15,086 nucleotides of DNA from Desulfobacterales bacterium (lineage in GTDB: Bacteria > Desulfobacterota > DSM-4660 > Desulfatiglandales > JALVZP01). The stretch is from positions 1 to 15,086 of the forward strand of contig JAMOPX010000105.1 of NCBI GenBank assembly GCA_027064285.1, written 5' to 3'. Below, piece after piece: positions 8,655-13,600 of the stretch. A program made the translations under genes and the position numbers. Position 1 is the first letter of the stretch. Every line of letters starts with the position of its first letter. The notes beneath the pieces were generated by a model. That model ran no database searches and was not told the origin of the DNA. It saw nothing but the letters and a program-made list of their open reading frames with translations.

Positions 8655-8747
8655 GTTAACAAAACTGCACATTAGTGCAATTTTGGGTGGGGTATTTGTA
8701 TTCCGCCTTTTCAGGATGGCCAGCCCCACCTGGCGGTTTTTGGCCAC
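8655..8747 (-). repeat. Left arm of 93/94-base inverted repeat
   Basis: Read on the minus strand this arm runs from GTGGCC to GTTAAC and matches bases 10050-10143, apart from one A in an A-run (five here, six in the right arm). It is visibly richer in G+C than its surroundings. It holds a hairpin at 8666-8681 (5-base stem TGCAC/GTGCA, loop of 4 bases) and complementary CCGCC/GGCGG blocks. It ends 11 bases before the DUF1326 start codon. Confidence 0.95.
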
Positions 8748-8830
8748 CCATAGCCCCTGCACTAGGTGCAGGAACTAACCTACTCACTACCATCTCCCAC
8801 CCCCCTAAGACAAGTACTCGTCTTAAGGGA
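8655..8830 (-). ncRNA. Candidate omega-RNA (reRNA) scaffold remnant at the tnpB-proximal end
   Basis: In IS605/IS607 elements the guide RNA scaffold overlaps the 3' end of tnpB and runs to the transposon end, with flanking host DNA as the guide. This stretch occupies that position, with at least three hairpins: 8666-8681 (TGCAC stem), 8756-8772 (7-base stem CCTGCAC/GTGCAGG, loop TAG) and 8806-8825 (TAAGAC/GTCTTA). If transcribed leftward, the guide would start at base 8654 and enter the DUF1326 start codon. The assignment rests on position and folding only, with no sequence match to a known omega-RNA. Confidence 0.35.
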
Positions 8831-9435
8831 GAAAAGTCTCTTACAAAGGACTTTCCAAGAAAAGGGAAGATGAAGACTGCTCTGAGGACTCTCCAGCTTT
8901 TTTGTCTTTTCTTTAAAAGACCCCTCACAGGCTTGTTCCTTCCAGAGACCTGATCTTGGGCAGATGAATCACCCTCAGAGCTTATCCGTATGAGATGAAC
9001 AAAACCCCAAGCTGAACAAATCTGACTGCTCCTTCTGGGATCTATTTTTAGAAATATCTGCCCATACTGCCTGCACTTGTATTCAAGCATTCTGATAAAG
9101 GTGCTCCATGCTGAATCTATTATCTTTCAGTTCTTCCACCACTACACCGTGGCTTTTAGTTATGATGGTGGAAATTTGCAACTCCTTTAGCCTGCCTCTT
9201 CCATCTTTTGGAAAACTTCTTTTTCTTTGCAAGTTTCTTTTGCTCCCAAGCAAGCTTCTTAAGCCATTTTTCCAGAACATGAAGATGTCCTATCCCTTCT
9301 TTGCCACCAGAGGAACTCTCTTTGAAGTAGCCCAAGATTATAGATAAGCCTGTATGCTCCAGCAAATTTCCATAGCTTCTGCTCTTTTCCCTTACCTTTG
9401 ACCTTAAACTTGTATCTATATCTTCTCAATTGCAT
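8748..9435 (-). pseudogene. tnpB: tnpB-like RNA-guided nuclease gene, internally deleted and frameshifted
   Basis: TnpB is the RuvC-type RNA-guided nuclease of IS605/IS607 elements. Pieces of it follow in order on the minus strand but in different frames. From ATG 9435 comes an N-terminus MQLRRYRYKFKVKGKGKEQ then LWKFAGAYRLIYNLGL. Then, in a shifted frame, VLEKWLKKLAWEQKKLAKKK (the Lys-rich helix after RuvC-I). Next comes STIITKSHGVVVEELK (RuvC-II region), then DSAWSTFIRMLEYKCRQYG and IDPRRSSQICSAWGF (zinc finger). About 150 residues between the first two pieces, including the first RuvC Asp, are missing. The stretch between VVEELK and DSAW is shortened, and the second Cys of the first zinc-finger CxxC is Trp. 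The gene is dead as a nuclease. Confidence 0.8.
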
Positions 9436-9588
9436 TTTGATATTGGTTATATTATTATTTTATCTACTAATCAAGAATATATAAGCCTGTTCAAAAGGAT
9501 TTTTCGAAGAGGCTTATAATAATTATACGCCATTCATCATAAATAACTGACCTTATGCAAAAGTTTCTGTCTTATCTGTATGCAATAG
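9436..9588. other. Central spacer of the element with a strong hairpin
   Basis: This is the A+T-rich DNA between the tnpB and tnpA remnants. It contains a perfect 9-base inverted repeat TATAAGCCT/AGGCTTATA (9480-9488 and 9510-9518). The stem can extend inward through TTC/GAA and AAA/TTT with single mismatches. The recombinase N-terminus should begin around 9545-9555, but its frame is broken there. The hairpin could be a transposon left end, a recombinase binding site or a regulatory stem. Nothing else is recognisable. Confidence 0.5.
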
Positions 9589-10014
9589 GAGAAGGAGGGT
9601 CTTCTACAACCTGTAAGGACGCCAGGTGGTAGGAGAAGGTATAGGAAAAAAGATATAGAGAAGCTGTTTGGGATTTGTGAAGAAGAGACAGAGAAAGCTG
9701 ATGTAATTTTGTATGCACGTGTATCAACAAAAAAGCAGGAAGAGTATTTAAGGAATCAGATTGAAAGACTTGAAAGCTTTGCAAGGGAGAAAGGTTGGAA
9801 TTACGAAGTAATCTCAGAAATAGCAAGCGGAATTAATGAAAAGAGGAAAGGTTTAAAGAAGCTTTTAAACAAAGTTAAAAGAGGAGAAGTTAAAAAAGTA
9901 GTGATTGAATATCCCGATAGATTAGCGAGATTTGGTTATGAGTATTTGAAGTTTTTCTTAGAAAGTTTTGGAGTATTCCTTTTACAAGCTGGAGGAGAAG
10001 AAAAAAGAGCTTAA
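9589..10014 (+). pseudogene. tnpA: IS607-type serine recombinase (tnpA), truncated at both ends
   Basis: IS607 transposases join a MerR-like DNA-binding domain to a small serine-recombinase domain. Here the frame carries EKEGLLQPVRTPGGRRRYR and KKDIEKLFGI, the end of the helix-turn-helix domain, then YARVSTKKQ with the catalytic Ser (codon around 9721-9723). It continues with RNQIERLESFAREKGW, GINEKRKGLKKLL and VIEYPDRLARFGYEYLKFF, all hallmarks of the family. A TAG at 9586-9588 interrupts the N-terminal domain where an RRW sequence is usual. The catalytic domain then stops matching after FFLESFGV and ends at 10014 without the C-terminal part. In another frame, 9983-10084 encodes a charged helix (LEEKKKELKRKLEREE) that may be a tnpB fragment. 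It is not functional as it stands. Confidence 0.85.
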
Positions 10015-10049
10015 AAGGAAACTGGAGAGAGAGGAGAACAGGTGGAAAA

Positions 10050-10143
10050 GTGGCCAAAAAACCGCCAGGTGGGGCTGGCCATCCTGAAAAGGCGGAATAC
10101 AAATACCCCACCCAAAATTGCACTAATGTGCAGTTTTGTTAAC
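10050..10143 (+). repeat. Right arm of 93/94-base inverted repeat
   Basis: This is the mirror copy of bases 8655-8747, differing only in A-run length near 10055-10060. It contains the same terminal hairpin (TGCAC-TAAT-GTGCA) and the same closing GTTAAC. It ends 11 bases before the ATG of the flavoprotein-ArsC gene, with that gene's AGGAG site immediately outside the arm. Confidence 0.95.
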
Positions 10144-10154
10144 CAGGAGTTTCA

Positions 10155-11120
10155 ATGTTATTACTGTGTATTCAGGGAAGCCCTAGGAAAGATGGTAATA
10201 CCGCTACCCTTACCTCAATATTTGCGGAAGAGGCTGAAAATATGGGAATAGAGGTAGAGTTTATAAACATCACTGATAAAAATATTTTTCCCTGCATTGA
10301 ATGCGGTACTTGTGAGGAGAAGGGTTTTTGCCCAATAGAGGATGATATGCAAAAAATCTATTCTTTGTTCGTAAAAGCTGATTTTGTACTTATAGGAACT
10401 CCCATGTTCTTTTATGCTCCTCCTGCTCAGCTAAAAGCACTGATAGATAGATCACAGGCTTTATGGGCAAGAAGATATATATTTAAGCTTTCTGATCCTG
10501 GAAGGCTGTGGAGAAAGGGTTTTATGATAGCACTTGGCGCAACAAAGGGAAAAAATCTGTTTGAAGGAGCAAATCTTATAGCAAAGTATTTCTTTGATGC
10601 TGTCGGAGCAGAATACTTAGGGTTTCTTGGATATAGGAAGATTGAAAAAAAGGGAGATATAAATAAACACCCAAAAGCAATAGATGAGGTTAGAGAAAAG
10701 GCAAGAGAACTTTTAGTGCCGTATTTGAAAAGACATAAAGTTCTTTTTGTTTGCACAGAGAATGCATGTCGAAGTCAGATGGCTTATGCCTTTGCAAGAG
10801 CCTACTTAGGTAATAGGCTGGATATAAAAAGTGCAGGAACCAATCCAGCAGACAAAATAGATCCAATGGTTATAGAGGTTATGGCTGAAAAGGATATAGA
10901 TGTGCTTTATTTGAAACCTCAGTCTATAAAAGAAGCGGTTAGCAATTGGACTCCAGATCTGGTAATCTCTATGGGATGTGATGATGAGTGTTCAAATATA
11001 TTTTCGTCCCCTGTTGAAAAGTGGGACTTAAAGGACCCACGAGGAAAATCCTTATCTTTTATGAGACAAATAAGAGATGAGATAGAAATAAAGATAAAAG
11101 AGCGGTTTAAAGATTATTAA
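10155..11120 (+). CDS. Fusion: Fe-S flavoprotein (NADPH-dependent FMN reductase fold) + ArsC-like arsenate reductase / low-Mr phosphatase
   Basis: Residues 1-190 of this 321-residue protein are a flavodoxin-like domain. They carry the FMN phosphate loop GSPRKDGNT (8-16), a compact four-Cys motif C47-x2-C50-x2-C53-x5-C59 as in iron-sulfur flavoproteins, and GTPMFFYAPPAQLKALIDR (81-99). Residues 193-321 are an ArsC/low-molecular-weight tyrosine phosphatase domain. They have the P-loop CTENACR (Cys200, Arg206), SAGTNPA (226-232), the redox pair in MGCDDEC (Cys275, Cys279) and KWDLKDP (289-295). The Cys pair resembles thioredoxin-coupled arsenate reductases more than plain phosphatases. Arsenate reduction fed by the flavin/Fe-S domain is an inference. 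AGGAG at 10145-10149 sets the start. The gene has no recognisable partner downstream and stands right after the transposon relic. Confidence 0.9.
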   Translation: MLLLCIQGSPRKDGNTATLTSIFAEEAENMGIEVEFINITDKNIFPCIECGTCEEKGFCPIEDDMQKIYSLFVKADFVLIGTPMFFYAPPAQLKALIDRSQALWARRYIFKLSDPGRLWRKGFMIALGATKGKNLFEGANLIAKYFFDAVGAEYLGFLGYRKIEKKGDINKHPKAIDEVREKARELLVPYLKRHKVLFVCTENACRSQMAYAFARAYLGNRLDIKSAGTNPADKIDPMVIEVMAEKDIDVLYLKPQSIKEAVSNWTPDLVISMGCDDECSNIFSSPVEKWDLKDPRGKSLSFMRQIRDEIEIKIKERFKDY

Positions 11121-11337
11121 AATATTTTTTATAATATTCCGCAAAATTTGATATCTTGCAGAATATTATAATTGACCTTAACCATAAATAGAGCTTGTTC
11201 CTGTTCTTGGGCATTTTCCCTAATAAAATAAGACAGTTTCTCTATGGATGTATGTTTAACTTTTTTTCTATAATGTTTAGTATAAAAGCTGTTTTATTAT
11301 ATAGAGTTTTGATATAGTTATTAATTTTTAGCTATAC
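11121..11337. other. A+T-rich intergenic stretch with a hairpin after the fusion gene
   Basis: The notable structure is an inverted repeat TTATAATATTC/GAATATTATAA (11129-11139 and 11161-11171), extended inside by GCAA/TTGC after one mismatch. It begins 9 bases after the stop codon of the fusion gene. No T-run follows the stem on either strand, so it is a weak candidate for an intrinsic terminator and could be an operator. I see no gene in the rest. Confidence 0.5.
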
Positions 11338-11366
11338 TTGACAATATATATCATAAATATTATATT
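11338..11366 (+). promoter_or_regulatory. Sigma-70-type promoter for the thiolase/complex II operon
   Basis: A consensus -35 box TTGACA (11338-11343) is followed after exactly 17 bases by TATATT (11361-11366), with an A+T-rich spacer. Transcription would start near 11373 and run about 245 bases before the thiolase ATG. This is a sequence-pattern call in A+T-rich DNA, where chance matches are common, but the perfect -35 and spacing make it credible. Confidence 0.65.
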
Positions 11367-11372
11367 CCAAAG

Positions 11373-11619
11373 CATGAAGGAAAGAAAAGTAATGGAGATA
11401 TTGTGGATATTAAGATAAGAATGGGAGAGAACTCCCTCTCCGGAGTCCCTCATAGGGATAAGGAGTAGTAGTTCGCTTTTAAGCAGGGTTGATTCTTCTG
11501 ATTACCAGATGTGTAACAATTTAGCTATATTTTGATACATCTGGTAGTCACTAAGCAAAAACCAGGTAGCCAAATATAACTAAGAAAGTGGTCCAAATTT
11601 GCTGCAGGAGGATGAATAA
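11373..11619 (+). promoter_or_regulatory. Structured 5' leader of the thiolase operon
   Basis: Between the predicted start site and the thiolase ATG lie several potential stems. GGAGAG/CTCTCC (11424-11429 with 11436-11441) competes with GGGAG/CTCCC (11423-11427 with 11432-11436). TCCCT/AGGGA (11446-11450 with 11454-11458) is next. A long spaced repeat pairs 11499-11512 with 11537-11550 (14 bases, one T-G position). The thiolase ribosome site AGGAGG is at 11606-11611. Mutually exclusive stems and the length suggest post-transcriptional control, but I do not recognise a known riboswitch class. Confidence 0.4.
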
Positions 11620-12909
11620 ATGAAAGATGTAGTAATAGTAAGTGGATGTAGAACCCCTCTAGGAGTATTTGGCGGATCTTTAAAAGATGTCCCATTAGTT
11701 GATCTTGGGGCATTAGTAATAAAAAATGTTTTAAAAAAAGTAAATCTCAGACCTATTCCAACTGATGAAATGAGAGAAATCTATCCTGACAGATTGAAAG
11801 ATCAGGGAGTCATTGAGCTTGAAAAGATGTATATGGACTGGGATGATTCAGCAATCCCTGTTCCTATAGATGAGGTGATAATGGGAAATGTGCTTCAAGC
11901 AGGTCATGGACAAAATCCTGCAAGACAAGCTTCTATAAGAGCAGGGATACCTAAGGAAGTGCCTGCCATGACTATAAATAAGGTCTGTGCCTCTGGACTT
12001 AAGTCAATTGCTCTTGGTGCCATGTCTATAATGACTGGAATGGCAGAAGTAGTAATTGCAGGTGGATTTGAAAATATGAGTCAGACACCTTTTGCCCTTC
12101 CAAAGGCAAGATGGGGATATAGAATGGAAATTGCTGGAAAAGGAGAGCTTTTGGATCTGATGGTGTGGGATGGTCTTTATGAGATATTTTATGGTTATCA
12201 TATGGGTGTTGTAGCAGAAAATATAGCTTCTCTTTATGGTATATCAAGAGAAGAACAAGATGAGTTGAGTGTGCTTAGCTACAACAGGGCGCTGAAGGCA
12301 ATAAAAGAAGGTCTTTTTAAAGATGAAATTGTGCCTGTTGTTATAAGCACAAAAAAAGGCGAAAAGATATTTGATACTGATGAAAGGCCAACAAAGGTGT
12401 CATTAGAAAAGATACCAAAACTTTCACCGGTCTTTAAAAAAGATGGCACTGTTACAGCAGGTAATGCATCTGGTATAAATGATGCTGCGGCTGCGGTTCT
12501 TCTTATGAGCTATGATAAGGCAAAGGAGTTAAGAATTGAGCCGATTTTGAAGATAAAAGGCTTTGCTTCTACTGCTGGTGATCCTGCTTATATGGGGCTT
12601 GGACCTGTCAGCTCCATCAGAAAGGTTTTAAAGGATGCAAAGATGCAGCTTTCTGATATAGATCTAATAGAGTTAAATGAAGCATTTGCTGCACAGGCTA
12701 TAGCCTGTTTTAGGGAAATAGGCATAGATAATGAAAGGGCAAATGAGCTGGGAAGTGGTATTTCTCTTGGTCATCCCATTGGTTGCACAGGCGCAAGAAT
12801 GGTAGTAACAGGGATGTATCAGATGAAAAGAAAAGGATATAATACAGGACTCTTTAGTTTGTGCATAGGTGGTGGCATGGGTATGGCCATGCTTGCAGAA
12901 AGATGTTAA
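11620..12909 (+). CDS. Thiolase (acetyl-CoA C-acetyltransferase family)
   Basis: Thiolases cleave 3-ketoacyl-CoA with CoA, or condense two acyl-CoAs. The 429-residue protein has nucleophile Cys123 in NKVCASGLKS, the NEAFAAQ segment (353-359), His385 in GHPIGCTGAR and the second Cys415 in CIGGGMG, so the full active site is present. GNASGINDAAAA (281-292) is also typical. It is about 35-40 residues longer than classical thiolases of around 390. The extra part is residues about 43-80 (RPIPTDEMREIYPDRLKD onward), inserted before the PIDEVIMGNV strand. AGGAGG lies 8 bases before the ATG. The complex II genes follow after 38 bases, suggesting one operon. Whether it acts in degradation or synthesis cannot be told from the sequence. 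Confidence 0.93.
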   Translation: MKDVVIVSGCRTPLGVFGGSLKDVPLVDLGALVIKNVLKKVNLRPIPTDEMREIYPDRLKDQGVIELEKMYMDWDDSAIPVPIDEVIMGNVLQAGHGQNPARQASIRAGIPKEVPAMTINKVCASGLKSIALGAMSIMTGMAEVVIAGGFENMSQTPFALPKARWGYRMEIAGKGELLDLMVWDGLYEIFYGYHMGVVAENIASLYGISREEQDELSVLSYNRALKAIKEGLFKDEIVPVVISTKKGEKIFDTDERPTKVSLEKIPKLSPVFKKDGTVTAGNASGINDAAAAVLLMSYDKAKELRIEPILKIKGFASTAGDPAYMGLGPVSSIRKVLKDAKMQLSDIDLIELNEAFAAQAIACFREIGIDNERANELGSGISLGHPIGCTGARMVVTGMYQMKRKGYNTGLFSLCIGGGMGMAMLAERC

Positions 12910-12947
12910 ACTTCATCAGATAAATCCGCTATAAGAGAAAAGCTCCA

Positions 12948-13589
12948 GTGGATAATTGGTTTATAAGAGTATTTTCTTCATCTATTGGAAAAAAGCTTGT
13001 TATGGCTATAACAGGTCTTTTCTTTTGCCTTTTTCTTATTCTGCATCTGATTGACAATATGATGGTGTATAAAGGCAAAATAGCATTTGACAAATATGTA
13101 AACTCTCTTCACACATTTCCTCTGTTAATCAGCGTTATAGAAATAGGCCTTATGCTTTTTGCACTGCTTCATATAGGCTTTGGGCTTTATCTTTTTTACC
13201 AAAACCAGAAAGCAACAGCTGTGAAATATAGCATTAGAAAGTGGGCAGGTGGAAGAACTTTAAGTTCTTCTCTTATGCCGTATACCGGTCTTTACATATT
13301 GGTTTTTATTGTCGTTCATCTTGTTAATTTTAGGTTTGCGATTGAAGAAGGAAAAAGCATTTATAATATGATGAATATTGCTTTTTCCAGCCCTCTATAT
13401 GTAGCATTTTATACCCTTAGTATGATGATTGTAGCTCTGCACATAAGACACGGTTTTTGGAGTGCATTTCAGACATTGGGGCTTAATCATCCAAAGTATA
13501 TGCATTTTATTCAAAAAGTGAGCACTCTTTTTGCCGTAGTTGTTGCTATAAGTATGGCTTCTGTGCCGATATATTTATTTCTAATCTAA
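12948..13589 (+). CDS. sdhC: Succinate dehydrogenase/fumarate reductase cytochrome b558 subunit
   Basis: This is the membrane anchor of complex II, of the single-polypeptide two-haem type found in Bacillus and epsilonproteobacterial quinol:fumarate reductases. The 213-residue protein has five predicted membrane helices (about 17-37, 58-84, 111-131, 148-170, 187-212). His33, His75, His124 and His165 lie one per helix at spacings like the four haem ligands of Bacillus subtilis SdhC. It starts with a GTG at 12948; the ribosome site is weak (AAGAGAAAAG), and I see no better start before the first helix. It follows thiolase by 38 bases and precedes the flavoprotein subunit by 11. Direction of the enzyme (succinate oxidation or fumarate reduction) is open. 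Confidence 0.92.
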   Translation: MDNWFIRVFSSSIGKKLVMAITGLFFCLFLILHLIDNMMVYKGKIAFDKYVNSLHTFPLLISVIEIGLMLFALLHIGFGLYLFYQNQKATAVKYSIRKWAGGRTLSSSLMPYTGLYILVFIVVHLVNFRFAIEEGKSIYNMMNIAFSSPLYVAFYTLSMMIVALHIRHGFWSAFQTLGLNHPKYMHFIQKVSTLFAVVVAISMASVPIYLFLI

Positions 13590-13600
13590 GTGGAAGTAAT

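Larger units (their letters stand above)
8655..10143. mobile_element. Decayed IS605/IS607-superfamily element with long inverted-repeat ends
   Basis: The region contains a leftward broken tnpB (about 9435 to 8748), a central hairpin, and a rightward broken IS607-type serine recombinase (about 9589 to 10014). Its outer ends are a 93/94-base inverted repeat, each arm ending in the palindrome GTTAAC. Elements of this superfamily normally carry different left and right ends and no long terminal repeats, and IS607 tnpA and tnpB are normally co-directional. So this is either two partial copies lying head to head, or the product of a rearrangement. Neither gene appears intact, so self-mobility is not expected. 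Confidence 0.8.

Noticed and set aside
8675..8953. Rightward open frame starting MQFWVGYLYSAF, with the same start in a leftward frame at 10123-9890
   Set aside because: The shared beginning is simply the inverted repeat read inward from each side. The rest differs, runs antisense to the tnpB and tnpA remnants, and resembles no protein.
10042..10251. Alternative longer N-terminus for the fusion gene in the frame beginning at 10042
   Set aside because: It is in a different frame from the flavoprotein domain and crosses the transposon end. The ATG at 10155 has its own AGGAG site and the FMN motif follows at once.
11420..11507. tRNA-like 3' end: a short stem and 7-base loop followed by ATTACCA
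   Set aside because: The loop does not match the T-loop consensus, the acceptor strand would be too short, and no anticodon or D arm folds in the expected place.
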